From positions 124,001-188,000 of the forward strand of contig JBJMLA010000072.1 of the NCBI GenBank assembly GCA_045805505.1: a stretch of DNA of 64,000 bases. The letters are read 5' to 3'. Each line of letters begins with the position of its first letter. Within the stretch, counting starts at the first letter, position 1. A model generated the notes under the pieces. That model did no database searches. It saw only the letters and a list, made by a program, of their open reading frames with translations, and was not told the origin of the DNA. The position numbers and the translations under genes are program-made. The DNA is from BP-464 sp045805505. GTDB taxonomy: Bacteria; Actinomycetota; Thermoleophilia; Solirubrobacterales; Solirubrobacteraceae. Positions 1-8,642 of the stretch are shown one piece after another.

Positions 1-244
1 GATCCGCAACGTCCACAAACACGCCCGGCCGACCAAGGTCGGCATCCGCGCCACGCGCGAGCGCGGTGCCTTCATCCTCGAGATCGACAACGACGGCTTG
101 GAGGCAGCGTCGGGCTCGACCGGCATGGGTCTGCGCCTCGCTGCTTTCTCGGCGCTGCAGGCGGGCGGGTTCGTGGAGTTCGGCGAGCGCGAGACCGGCG
201 TGTGGAAGGTGCGCCTGGTGGTTCCCCTCGATGAGCCTGCCTGA
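1..244 (+). CDS. Sensor histidine kinase, C-terminal fragment
   Basis: The window opens inside this gene. Reading from base 2 gives 80 residues and a TGA. They match the end of a histidine-kinase ATPase domain: an N-box remnant (IRNVHKHARPTKV), a G1-like DNDG and a G2-like TGMGLR. The short spacing resembles NarX/DegS-type (HisKA_3) kinases, which pair with NarL-type regulators. The next gene is such a regulator and overlaps this one by 14 bp, so the two form a two-component pair. The sensor input lies outside the window. The G1 box is degenerate (NDG rather than DxGxG), so the family call rests on context as well. Confidence 0.8.
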   Translation, partial: IRNVHKHARPTKVGIRATRERGAFILEIDNDGLEAASGSTGMGLRLAAFSALQAGGFVEFGERETGVWKVRLVVPLDEPA

Positions 245-851
245 CGCCCAGGCCGAGCCGCGCCTGCGGGTCCTGGTCGTCGACGACCACGACGTCGTGC
301 ACTGGGGCTTTCGCCTGGCGTTCACCCAGCAGGACTGGGTCGAGCGCTGCCTGAGCGCGCGCAATGGCGAGGAGGCGCTCGGCCTGACCCGGCGCTTTGA
401 GCCCCACGTGGCCCTTGTCGACCTGTTCGTCGGCGACGAGTCCGGGGCCGAGATCTGCGAGCTGCTGCGCCGCGAGTCGCCCGCGCCGCACGTGCTGTTC
501 ATCTCCGGTGCGGGGCGGTTGTCGATGAACGCGGCCCGCGCGGCCGGCGCATCGGGCTTCGTCTCCAAGGACTGGCCCAGCAGCGACATCGTCAAGGCCG
601 TGCGCATGGTCGGCAAGGGGATGACGGTCTTCGAGCCGCAGCCCGACCCGCCCGCGGGCACGCTGACCGAGCGCGAGCGCCAGGTCCTCGACCTGATGGC
701 GTCGGGGGCGACCAATCGCGAGATCGCCGCGTCGCTATATCTCTCCCATCACACGATCAAGGAGCACACGAGCTCGCTGTACCGCAAGCTCGAGGTGCGC
801 AACCGCACGGAGGCCGTCCAGCGGGCCGAGCGGCTCGGTCTGACCAGCTGA
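231..851 (+). CDS. NarL/LuxR-family response regulator
   Basis: This 206-residue DNA-binding regulator is phosphorylated by the overlapping kinase. The receiver domain covers residues 12-130, with the acidic pair D18/D19, phospho-acceptor D64 (ALVDLF), S92 and K113. A LuxR-type helix-turn-helix covers residues 144-206 (LTERERQVLDLMASG, then TNREIAASLYLS). ATG 231 is chosen because it opens the receiver domain and overlaps the kinase stop by 14 bp; the reading frame stays open further upstream, but that part is kinase DNA. The fatty acid operon starts 90 bp downstream on the same strand. Control of that operon is possible but not shown. Confidence 0.93.
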   Translation: MSLPDAQAEPRLRVLVVDDHDVVHWGFRLAFTQQDWVERCLSARNGEEALGLTRRFEPHVALVDLFVGDESGAEICELLRRESPAPHVLFISGAGRLSMNAARAAGASGFVSKDWPSSDIVKAVRMVGKGMTVFEPQPDPPAGTLTERERQVLDLMASGATNREIAASLYLSHHTIKEHTSSLYRKLEVRNRTEAVQRAERLGLTS

Positions 852-941
852 CCCCCCCACCGGGGCCCGGCTGACCCCCCACGCGTCGGGTCGGTGCCGG
901 CCCGCAGACCAGCGGGACCGGACGGTGGCGAAGGTCGAGCC

Positions 942-1787
942 GTGCCGCACGTGGCGATCCTCTTCCCCGGCCAGGGCTGCCTGACCGCCGACGCTCCCGC
1001 GCGGACGCGTGCGCTGTGGCCCGAGCTCGTCGACCGCGCCGCCGAGCTGCTCGGCGATGATCCGTTCAAGCACGCGCACGCCAGCACCGCGAGCGCGCAG
1101 CCGGCGATCTTCGTCGCGAGCATGGCGGCCTGGCGCGAGCTCGACCTCGGGCCCGATCAGGTCTGCGGGATGGCCGGGCACTCGCTCGGTGAGTTCTCGG
1201 CGCTGGCTGCGGCCGGTGCGCTCAGCGTCGACGACGCGCTGCGGCTGACCGTCCTGCGCGGCCGGGCCATGGCTCACGCCGCACGGCAGCACCCGAACGG
1301 GACGATGGTCGCGCTGCTCGGCGGCGAGCTGGGGCGGGCGACGCAGCTGGCCGAGCGCCACGAGGTCGCGGTGGCCAACGACAACGCGCCTGGCCAGCTC
1401 GTGGTCTCCGGCGCGCGGGTCGACGTGCAGGCGCTGGTGGCCGCCGCCCGGGCTGAGGGCTTCAAGACCATGGAGCTCGACGTCGCCGGTGCCTTTCACT
1501 CGCCGCACATGCGCACGGCGGTGCTGCCGCTGCTGCGTGCGCTCGAGAAGGCGATGCGCTTCGAGCCTCGGGTGCCCGTGATCAGCGGCTATTCCGCCCG
1601 CCCGTTCCGCGACCTGCCGCTTGAGTTGTCGCGCGCGGTCGTGGCCACCGTGCGCTGGCGCGAAGTGATGCAGGCGCTGGTGGCAGGCGGCGCCACCGAG
1701 TTCCTCGACGTCGGGCCGGGCAAGGTCCTGGCCCGGTTGGTCAAACGCAACGTCGGCGTCGAGGTGGATCGTGGCGTCGCAGCCTGA
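942..1787 (+). CDS. fabD: Malonyl-CoA:ACP transacylase
   Basis: FabD loads malonyl groups from CoA onto the acyl carrier protein in the cytoplasm. The 281-residue product has LFPGQG at residues 7-12, the nucleophile S81 in GHSLGE, R106 and the catalytic H186 in GAFHSPHM, all typical of the family. GTG 942 is chosen because MPHVAILFPGQG is the usual family start and a weak GAAGG lies upstream; an in-frame GTG at 894 would add 16 unlikely residues. It is the first gene of a tightly packed operon, and its end overlaps fabH by 17 bp, which implies translational coupling. Confidence 0.95.
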   Translation: MPHVAILFPGQGCLTADAPARTRALWPELVDRAAELLGDDPFKHAHASTASAQPAIFVASMAAWRELDLGPDQVCGMAGHSLGEFSALAAAGALSVDDALRLTVLRGRAMAHAARQHPNGTMVALLGGELGRATQLAERHEVAVANDNAPGQLVVSGARVDVQALVAAARAEGFKTMELDVAGAFHSPHMRTAVLPLLRALEKAMRFEPRVPVISGYSARPFRDLPLELSRAVVATVRWREVMQALVAGGATEFLDVGPGKVLARLVKRNVGVEVDRGVAA

Positions 1788-2766
1788 GGTCTTGACGCGT
1801 CTGCCCGCGTTTGCCGCGCGCTTTCGCACGGCCGGCATAGCCGGGCTCGGAGCGGCACTGCCGGCCGACGCCGTGTCCAACGACGCCATCGCTCCCAGCA
1901 TCGGGGTCGACGCCGAGTGGATCGAGCGCCGGACAGGAATCCGCTCGCGCCGCCGCGCCGGGCCGGCCACGACGGTCGCCTCGCTGGCCTCGGCCGCCGC
2001 GGCCGAGGCGCTGCTGGCCGCGGGGCTGGTGGCCGAGCAGCTCGACCTGATCCTCGTCGCAACCCTGAGTCCCGACGACCTCACGCCCAACGCCGCCCCG
2101 CGGGTTGCCCACGCGCTGGGCGCCGAGCGGGCGGGCGCGATCGACGTCGGCGCGGCGTGTACCGGGTTCGTCAGCGCCCTTGGGCTGGGGACGAGCATGA
2201 TCGAGGCCGGCCGCGCCGATCACGTCATGGTCATCGGCGCCGAGGTGCTGTCGCGCTTCGTCGACCGCCGCGACAAGCGCACCGCCGGCTTGTTCGGCGA
2301 TGGCGCCGGCGCGGCACTGCTCAGTGCCGGCGATCACGGCCGGATCGGGCCGGTGGTTCTCGGAGCCGACGGTGCGGCGGCCGGCTTCATCCAGGCGCGT
2401 CACGACGAGCAGCTGATCCGCATGGACGGCCATGAGACCTTCAAGCGGGCGGTCGCCGCGCTCGTCTCCTGTACCCGTGACGCCGTGGCGATGGCCGACC
2501 TCGAGCTCGCCGACATCGACCACTTCGTCTACCACCAGGCCAACGGCCGGATCCTCAGTGCCGTCGGTGAGGCGCTCGACGTACCCGCGGAGCGGGTGGT
2601 GAACGTGATCGCCGACCTCGGCAACACGTCGGCGGCCAGCGTCCCGCTCGCGTTGACCCGCGCTTCGCGCGAGGGCCGTCTGCTCGCCGGCGATCGCCTG
2701 CTGCTCGGCGCCGTCGGGGCGGGCTTCACGTGGGGCGCCACCGTCGTCGAGTGGGGGCGGGCGTGA
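1771..2766 (+). CDS. fabH: 3-oxoacyl-ACP synthase III
   Basis: FabH starts fatty acid synthesis by condensing an acyl-CoA primer with malonyl-ACP. The 331-residue product carries the Cys-His-Asn triad: C130 in GAACTGF, H255 in YHQANGR and N285 in NTSAAS. Length is normal apart from an N-terminal extension of about 20 residues before AGIAGLGAALP. GTG 1771 lies inside the end of fabD. A later start near residue 20 cannot be excluded. The primer preference (acetyl or branched) cannot be read from the sequence. Confidence 0.95.
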   Translation: MASQPEVLTRLPAFAARFRTAGIAGLGAALPADAVSNDAIAPSIGVDAEWIERRTGIRSRRRAGPATTVASLASAAAAEALLAAGLVAEQLDLILVATLSPDDLTPNAAPRVAHALGAERAGAIDVGAACTGFVSALGLGTSMIEAGRADHVMVIGAEVLSRFVDRRDKRTAGLFGDGAGAALLSAGDHGRIGPVVLGADGAAAGFIQARHDEQLIRMDGHETFKRAVAALVSCTRDAVAMADLELADIDHFVYHQANGRILSAVGEALDVPAERVVNVIADLGNTSAASVPLALTRASREGRLLAGDRLLLGAVGAGFTWGATVVEWGRA

Positions 2767-3431
2767 GGCCTGACGGCGCGTGCGCGCTGGTCACCGGCGG
2801 CACCCGCGGCATCGGTGCGGCGATCGCCACCGCGCTGCGGGCCGACGGCTGGAACGTCAGCGTCGTCTCGCGCAGCAGCGGCATGGACGTGACGGACCCC
2901 GGCTCGGTCGAGCGCGGCTTCAGCGAGATCGAGCAGCGCCACGGGCCCGTCCTGTGCCTGGTCAACAACGCCGGCATCACCGCCGACAACCTGGCCCTGT
3001 CGCTCGAGGACGACGAGTGGGATCGCGTGATCGACACCAACCTCACCGGCGCCTTTCGGCTGACGCGCCGCGCGATGCGCGGGATGCTGCGCGCGAAGTA
3101 CGGCCGCATCGTCAACATCGCCTCCGTCGTCGGGCCGCGGGCCAATGCCGGCCAGGCCAACTACGCCGCGTCGAAGGCCGGGCTCATCGGCTTCACCAAG
3201 ACCGTCGCCACCGAGGTCGCCCGCAAGGGAGTGACGGTCAACGCCGTCGCACCCGGGTTCATCGACACTGACATGACCCACGACATCCCGGACGCGGTCA
3301 AGCAGGCCGTGCCCGCGCGCCGCGCAGGCCGGCCCGAGGAAGTGGCGGCCGCCGTGCGGTTCCTGGCCTCCGACGACGCCGCGTACGTGACCGGCAGCAC
3401 CCTCTACGTCGACGGCGGCCTGGCCGCCTGA
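2763..3431 (+). CDS. fabG: 3-oxoacyl-ACP reductase, SDR family
   Basis: FabG reduces 3-oxoacyl-ACP with NADPH. The 222-residue product shows the short-chain dehydrogenase pattern: TGGTRGIG near residues 10-17, NNAG, the catalytic Ser in IASVVG, and YAASK with catalytic Tyr and Lys. The C-terminal VTGSTLYVDGG is typical of FabG. GTG 2763 gives a GTGA overlap with fabH, so translation is coupled. Confidence 0.94.
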   Translation: MRPDGACALVTGGTRGIGAAIATALRADGWNVSVVSRSSGMDVTDPGSVERGFSEIEQRHGPVLCLVNNAGITADNLALSLEDDEWDRVIDTNLTGAFRLTRRAMRGMLRAKYGRIVNIASVVGPRANAGQANYAASKAGLIGFTKTVATEVARKGVTVNAVAPGFIDTDMTHDIPDAVKQAVPARRAGRPEEVAAAVRFLASDDAAYVTGSTLYVDGGLAA

Positions 3432-3445
3432 AAGGAGCACCAGCA

Positions 3446-3685
3446 ATGTCCGCAGATACCTCCACCATCGAATCCGTCGTCTTCTCCGCGCTCGAGGAGT
3501 TCGGCGCCGAGAAGGCCGACATCAGCCGCGAGGCGACGTTCGAGAAGCTCGACGTCGACTCGCTCGACCTCGCCGAGCTCTCCCAGATCGTCGAGGACGA
3601 GTTCGGCGTCAACCTCAAGTCCTCCGACGTCGAGGCCCTCAAGACGGTCGGCGACGTCCTCGACCTCATCGCCGCCCGCACGTAG
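3446..3685 (+). CDS. acpP: Acyl carrier protein
   Basis: This 79-residue acidic helical protein carries growing acyl chains on a phosphopantetheine arm attached to S39 in the DSLD motif (LDVDSLDLAE). Length and acidity are standard. It has a clear Shine-Dalgarno, AAAGGAG, just after the fabG stop; most neighbours rely on overlap or leaderless starts, so ACP translation may be set independently and high. Only 2 bp separate its stop from fabF. Confidence 0.97.
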   Translation: MSADTSTIESVVFSALEEFGAEKADISREATFEKLDVDSLDLAELSQIVEDEFGVNLKSSDVEALKTVGDVLDLIAART

Positions 3686-3687
3686 CC

Positions 3688-4875
3688 ATGCGCGAGGTTG
3701 CGGTCACCGGCATCGGCGCGGTCACCCCGCTGGGGGTCGGCGCGCGCGGGCTGCATGCGCGCTGGGCCGCCGGCGACGTCGGGATCGACGGCGGCGAGGC
3801 GGCGTGCGCGTCGTTCGACCCGCTCGAGCACTTCTCGCGCAAGGAGGCCCGGCGCGCCGACCGCTTCACCCAGCTCGCGCTGACCGCCGCCGCCGAGGCG
3901 CTGGCCGAAGCGAACTGGGACGGAGACCCCTCGCGCGCCGGCTGCATCCTGGGCACGGGCATCGGGGGGATCGACACGCTCGAGACGAATTTCGGGGTTC
4001 TGCGCGATCAGGGCGCTGCGCGCGTCGCCCCGCTCGCCGTACCGCTGATGATGAGCAACGCCGGCGCTGCGGCCATCGCCATGCGCCACGACCTCCGCGG
4101 TCCGGTCTTCGGGATCGTCTCCGCCTGCGCGGCGGGCGCCAACGCGATCGCCGCCGCGACCCGGGCGATCCAGTGCGGCGACGCCGACGTCGTCGTGACC
4201 GGCGGCAGCGAGGCGGCGCTCACGCCGCTGGCACGCGCCGCATTCGCCGCCCTCGATGCGCTGTCGCCGACGGGCGTCAGCCGTCCGTTCGACGTGCGCC
4301 GTGACGGCTTCGTCATGGGGGAGGGCGCGGGTGTGCTCGTGCTCGAGGATGCGGCGGGCGCGCGGGAGCGCGGCGCGACCGTGCTGGCCGTCGTGCGCGG
4401 CGTTGGTGCGACGTGTGACGCCCATCATCTCACCGCGCCGCGCGAGGATGGCGCCGGGGCCGCCGCGGCGATCACCGCGGCGCTTACCGACGCCGGCGTG
4501 CAAGCGGCCGACGTCGCCTACGTCAACGCGCACGGCACGTCGACGCCGCTCAACGATCGCGCGGAGACCGCGGCGATCAAGACGGCGTTCGGCGAACGCG
4601 CCGCGACTGTGCCGATCAGCTCGACCAAGTCCGCCATCGGGCACCTGCTGGGGGCCGCCGGCGCGGTCGAGGCCATCGCCACGATCCTCACGCTCCGCGA
4701 CCGCGTCGTCGCCCCGACGATCGGCCTCGACCAGCCCGAGGAGGGCCTCGACCTCGACTTCGTCCCCAACGTCGCGCGCGAGCTGGTCGTGCCCGACGGG
4801 CGCTCCGCGATCGGCGTGTCGAACTCGTTCGGCTTCGGCGGCCACAACGCGGTGCTGGTGCTGGAGGCCGCGTGA
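3688..4875 (+). CDS. fabF: 3-oxoacyl-ACP synthase II
   Basis: FabF elongates acyl-ACP by condensation with malonyl-ACP. The 395-residue product has the triad C147 (SACAAGAN), H282 (NAHGTSTPLND) and H319 (SAIGHLLGAAG), plus K314. The C-terminal GFGGHNAVLV is a family signature. ATG 3688 fits the usual MREVAVTGIGAVTPLG opening. The end overlaps the next gene by GTGA. Confidence 0.96.
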   Translation: MREVAVTGIGAVTPLGVGARGLHARWAAGDVGIDGGEAACASFDPLEHFSRKEARRADRFTQLALTAAAEALAEANWDGDPSRAGCILGTGIGGIDTLETNFGVLRDQGAARVAPLAVPLMMSNAGAAAIAMRHDLRGPVFGIVSACAAGANAIAAATRAIQCGDADVVVTGGSEAALTPLARAAFAALDALSPTGVSRPFDVRRDGFVMGEGAGVLVLEDAAGARERGATVLAVVRGVGATCDAHHLTAPREDGAGAAAAITAALTDAGVQAADVAYVNAHGTSTPLNDRAETAAIKTAFGERAATVPISSTKSAIGHLLGAAGAVEAIATILTLRDRVVAPTIGLDQPEEGLDLDFVPNVARELVVPDGRSAIGVSNSFGFGGHNAVLVLEAA

Positions 4876-6326
4876 CCCCGCTGGCCCTGCTCGACCGTCC
4901 CGACGAGCGGCTCTCGGCGCTCGAGCGCCTCGAGGCCCTGTGCGATCCAGGGTCGCTGCGGTTGCTGCGCACCCAGGTCCGTTCGCGGCGGATGGGCGAG
5001 AAGGCGCAGGACGGCGACGGCATCCTCGGCGCCTCCGGGCGCGTCGATGGCCGCGCGGTGTTCTGCTACGCCCAGGACCCGTCGTTCGCCGGGGGCTCGC
5101 TCGGGCAGGCCCACGCGGACACCGTCGTTCGGGTGCTGCGGCTGGCCGGTCGTGCGCGCGTGCCGGTCATCGGCTTCATCGAGTCGGCCGGGGCCCGGAT
5201 GCAGGAGGGCCTCGAGGGGCTGTCGGGCTACGGGCGGATCTTCCGCGAGCACGTCGCGCTGAGTGGGGTGGTCCCGCAGATCAGCGTCATCTGCGGCGCG
5301 TCTGCGGGGGGCGGCTCCTACGCGCCCGCGCTGACCGACTTCGTCGTGATGACCCGGCGCGCGAGCATGTTCCTCACCGGCCCCGGGATCGTCGCGGAGG
5401 TCATGGGGGAGGTGGTCACCGGCGACGAGCTCGGCGGGCCGGCCGTGCATGAGCGCAACGGCGTCTGTCACTTCGTCGCGCCCACCGAGGCCGACGCCGC
5501 GCTCCTCGTCCGCGATCTGCTCGACTTCCTGCCCCAGCACAACGACATCCCGCCGCAGCGTTGGCCCGGGGTGGCCGCGCCCGGGCAGGCGCCCGACCTC
5601 GTGGTGCCCGCCGAGGACCGCAAGGTCTACGACGTGCGCGAGGTGGCCCGGGCTCTCGTCGACGGCGGCCGCTTTCTGGAGGTCTCGCCGCGCTGGGCGC
5701 GCAACATGGTCTGCGCGTTTGGCCGAGTCGACGGCCGCCCGGTGGGAATCGTCGCCAACCAGCCCCGGCACCTCGGCGGCGTCCTCGATGCCGATGCCGC
5801 GACCAAGGCCGCGCGGTTCGTGCGCACCTGCAACCTGTTCGGGCTGCCGCTCGTGGTGCTCGTCGACACGCCCGGTTTCCTGCCCGGGACGCGGCAGGAG
5901 CGGGCGGGTGTCATCCGCCACGGCGCCAAGCTCGTCCACGCGTTTGCCGAGGCCACCGTGCCGCGCGTGACCATCATCCTGCGCAAGGCCTTCGGTGGCG
6001 CGTTCATCGCCATGAACGCCAAGGAGCTCGGCGCCGACATGGTCTACGCCTGGCCCGGCGCACAGATCGGCGTGATGGGCGCGCAGCAGGCCGTCGGCAT
6101 CATCGATCGTCGGGCCATCGCCGCCGCCGGCGATCCGGGCCGCGAGCGCGAGCGGCTCGGCCGGCGCTACGCCGCCGAACACCTGACGGCGGTCGCGGCG
6201 GTGGCCGACGGCCATGTCGACGAGATCATCGCCCCCTACGAGACGCGGGAGTGCATCGTGGCCGCCCTGTCGAGCATGGAAACCGCCATCCGGCCCTCGC
6301 GGCCGGCCGGGAACTTCCCGCTGTGA
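4872..6326 (+). CDS. Acyl-CoA carboxylase carboxyltransferase (beta) subunit
   Basis: This 484-residue protein is a two-domain crotonase-fold carboxyltransferase like actinobacterial AccD/PccB. It moves CO2 from biotin to acetyl- or propionyl-CoA. The N-terminal half has an oxyanion-type glycine run (GASAGGGSYAPAL); the C-terminal half has VDTPGFLPG and GGAFIAMNAK. It needs a biotinylated alpha subunit, which is not in the window. Its place between fabF and the dehydratase suggests it supplies malonyl-CoA to this operon. Acetyl versus propionyl preference cannot be decided from sequence alone. GTG 4872 overlaps fabF by 4 bp. Confidence 0.88.
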   Translation: MTPLALLDRPDERLSALERLEALCDPGSLRLLRTQVRSRRMGEKAQDGDGILGASGRVDGRAVFCYAQDPSFAGGSLGQAHADTVVRVLRLAGRARVPVIGFIESAGARMQEGLEGLSGYGRIFREHVALSGVVPQISVICGASAGGGSYAPALTDFVVMTRRASMFLTGPGIVAEVMGEVVTGDELGGPAVHERNGVCHFVAPTEADAALLVRDLLDFLPQHNDIPPQRWPGVAAPGQAPDLVVPAEDRKVYDVREVARALVDGGRFLEVSPRWARNMVCAFGRVDGRPVGIVANQPRHLGGVLDADAATKAARFVRTCNLFGLPLVVLVDTPGFLPGTRQERAGVIRHGAKLVHAFAEATVPRVTIILRKAFGGAFIAMNAKELGADMVYAWPGAQIGVMGAQQAVGIIDRRAIAAAGDPGRERERLGRRYAAEHLTAVAAVADGHVDEIIAPYETRECIVAALSSMETAIRPSRPAGNFPL

Positions 6327-6817
6327 ACTTCTCGCTGCCGTTCGAGGAGCTCCGCGCCGGCGACGGGTTCGTCTCCCGCGGGCGCACGGTCACCGAGGCC
6401 GACGTCGTCAGCTTCGCCGCGCTGACCGGCGACTGGCATCCCCAACACGCCGACGCGGCATGGGCGGCCGGCAGCGTGTTCGGCGAGCGCATCGCCCACG
6501 GAATGCTCATCGTCAGCTTCGCCGTCGGCCTCGTGCCCTTCGACCCCGACCGCGTGATCGCCCTGCGCCGGGTGGCCGACGCCACGTTCAAGCGGCCGGT
6601 GCGCCTCGGCGACACCGTCCACGTCGAGGGAAGCGTCGTCGAGCTGCGCGACGCTGACGAGCAGGCCGGGCTCGTCACGCTCGGCTGGAAGGTCATCAAC
6701 CAGCACCAAGTGACCGTGTGTCGGGCGCGCGTGGAGGTCTTGTGGCGCCGCGACGCGCCGCGGCTTCAGGCGCTCTTCGTCCCCGACGTCGCCGGCTTCG
6801 TGCCGATCCCGCTGTGA
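6323..6817 (+). CDS. MaoC-like hotdog (3R)-hydroxyacyl dehydratase
   Basis: This 164-residue single-hotdog protein has the MaoC/R-hydratase pattern: TGDWHPQHADAAWA with catalytic Asp and His, then FGERIAHGML. Given its place between carboxyltransferase and enoyl reductase, it probably replaces FabZ in dehydrating 3-hydroxyacyl-ACP, as HadB-type enzymes do in mycobacteria. That pathway role is inferred from context. GTG 6323 overlaps the upstream stop (GTGA). Confidence 0.85.
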   Translation: MNFSLPFEELRAGDGFVSRGRTVTEADVVSFAALTGDWHPQHADAAWAAGSVFGERIAHGMLIVSFAVGLVPFDPDRVIALRRVADATFKRPVRLGDTVHVEGSVVELRDADEQAGLVTLGWKVINQHQVTVCRARVEVLWRRDAPRLQALFVPDVAGFVPIPL

Positions 6818-7596
6818 TCCTCGCCGGCAAGCGCCTGCTGATCACCGGCGTAGTCACCAAGGACTCCATCGCCTTCGAGGTTGCGCGCCAGTCCCAGGAG
6901 GCCGGCGCCGAGATACTGCTGACCGGCTTCGGCCGCTCGCGGCGGATGACCGAGCGCGCAGCGGCGCGGCTGCCGCAGCCGGTCGAGGTACTCGAGCTTG
7001 ACGTCAACAACGAGGACGATCTCGAGCGTGTCGCTGGGGAAGTCGAGCAGCGGTGGGACGCCCTCGACGGGATGCTGCACGCGATCGCGTTCGCTCCTTC
7101 GGACGCACTGGGTGGGGGCTTTCTCTCGGCCCCCACCGCCAGTGCCCTGACCGCCTTTCAGACCAGTGCAGTATCGCTGCGGTCGCTGACCGTGGCGCTG
7201 CTGCCGCTGCTCGAGAAGGCAGAAGCCGGCGGCAGCGTCGTCGGTCTCGACTTCGACGCGACGGTCGCCTGGCCGGTCTATGACTGGATGGGCGTAGCCA
7301 AGGCCGGGCTCGAAGCCGTTTCGCGATACCTCGCCCGCGACCTCGGCCCGCGCGGCGTGCGGGTGAACCTCGTATCAGCGGGACCGATCGAGACGCTCGC
7401 TGCCGGAGGGATTCCCGGCTTCGAGCGCCTCGCCGAGTCCTGGCAGACGACGGCACCGCTGGGCTGGGATGCCACTGACCCCGGCCCCGTTGCGAGCACG
7501 GTCTGCTACCTGCTCTCGTCACTCTCGCGCGGCGTGACGGGAGAAATCATCCACGTCGATGGCGGCTACCACGCCATGGGAGCACCACTCGCATGA
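6814..7596 (+). CDS. fabI: Enoyl-ACP reductase, FabI/InhA type
   Basis: This 260-residue NADH-dependent enzyme performs the last reduction of each elongation round. The stretch YDWMGVAKAGLE, with Tyr-x6-Lys, closely resembles mycobacterial InhA, and VNLVSAGPIETLAAG follows as in InhA. The N-terminal GKRLLITGVVTKDSIAF is the FabI nucleotide-binding pattern. GTG 6814 overlaps the dehydratase by 4 bp. Confidence 0.93.
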   Translation: MILAGKRLLITGVVTKDSIAFEVARQSQEAGAEILLTGFGRSRRMTERAAARLPQPVEVLELDVNNEDDLERVAGEVEQRWDALDGMLHAIAFAPSDALGGGFLSAPTASALTAFQTSAVSLRSLTVALLPLLEKAEAGGSVVGLDFDATVAWPVYDWMGVAKAGLEAVSRYLARDLGPRGVRVNLVSAGPIETLAAGGIPGFERLAESWQTTAPLGWDATDPGPVASTVCYLLSSLSRGVTGEIIHVDGGYHAMGAPLA

Positions 7597-8642
7597 TCCT
7601 GCTGACCGGCGCCACCGGCTTTCTGGGCATGACCTTCCTCGCGCGCCTGCTCGAGGACGACGACGGCCCCGACATCCTCCTTCCTGTGCGCGCGCGCGAC
7701 CGCGCGGGCGCACGCGCGAGGCTCGACGAGGTTCTCGCCATGCTCTACGACCAGCCGCCCGAGGGCATCGACCGACTGCGTCCCGTACCCGGCGACATCC
7801 TCGACCGGGGTGTCGGACTGGCCGCCTCCGAGACCCGCGGCGTGGAGCGCGTCGTGCACTGCGCGGCCTCGATCGCCTTCACGCTGCCGCTGCGCGAAGC
7901 CCGGGAGACCAACGTCGGCGGAACGGCCAACGTCGTCGGCCTCTGCCGGCAGCTTCCCGCGCTCGAACGCCTCGTGCACGTCTCGACGGCCTACGTCAGC
8001 GGCCGCTCCTCCGGCGCGTTCGGCGAGGAGGACTTCGACGTCGGCCAGACCTTTCGCAACACCTACGAGCAGACCAAGTGGGAGGCCGAGTACCTCGTCG
8101 CCCGCGCCGGCCTGCCCAGCACGGTCGTGCGCCCCAGCATCGTCGTGGGGGAGTCAGACAGCGGCTGGACCTCCGCCTTCAATGTCATCTACTGGCCGCT
8201 GCAGGCCTTCGCCCGCGGTCTGCTCGACGAAGTCGCGGCCGACCCGGAGGGCATCGTCGACATCGTCGGCGTCGATCGCGTCGTCGACGTGCTCGTCGCC
8301 GCGATGATCGATCCCGGCGCGTCGGGGACCTACCACGCAGTCGCCGGCGACACCGCACTGACCGTCTCGGAGCTCGTCGAGCGGGCCTGCGAGATCCTCG
8401 AGCGGCCCGCACCGATTCTGCTGCCGCCGACAGCACCCGACCCTGACGATCCGACTGCGGTGTTCGCGCCCTACTTCGATGTCGAAGTGGCCTTCCGCGA
8501 CGACCGCGCCCGCGAGCTCGCAGGCCCACCGCGGACCACCGGTCTGCTCGAACACACACTCGGCTACGCCCAGCGCACCCGCTGGGGCAAACGCGGACTC
8601 AGCCGACAGGCGGCACGCGCACAGATGGAGGTCCGCGCATGA
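7593..8642 (+). CDS. Acyl-thioester (fatty acyl) reductase, extended SDR
   Basis: The 349-residue product is an extended SDR of the male-sterility/thioester-reductase type, which reduces acyl-CoA or acyl-ACP to aldehyde or alcohol with NADPH. Seen: TGATGFLG at residues 5-12, S131, and the pair Y158/K162 in TYEQTKWE. An in-frame ATGA overlap ties it to fabI and to the desaturase after it. A reductase of acyl thioesters is not needed for ordinary fatty acid synthesis, so the operon may make fatty aldehydes or alcohols. A sugar epimerase is a weaker alternative. Confidence 0.72.
   Translation: MILLTGATGFLGMTFLARLLEDDDGPDILLPVRARDRAGARARLDEVLAMLYDQPPEGIDRLRPVPGDILDRGVGLAASETRGVERVVHCAASIAFTLPLREARETNVGGTANVVGLCRQLPALERLVHVSTAYVSGRSSGAFGEEDFDVGQTFRNTYEQTKWEAEYLVARAGLPSTVVRPSIVVGESDSGWTSAFNVIYWPLQAFARGLLDEVAADPEGIVDIVGVDRVVDVLVAAMIDPGASGTYHAVAGDTALTVSELVERACEILERPAPILLPPTAPDPDDPTAVFAPYFDVEVAFRDDRARELAGPPRTTGLLEHTLGYAQRTRWGKRGLSRQAARAQMEVRA

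Noticed and set aside
851..941. C-rich stretch with two CTGACCCCCC copies considered as a regulatory repeat
   Set aside because: Only two imperfect copies in 45 bp of GC-rich spacer; no palindrome or promoter pattern stands out.
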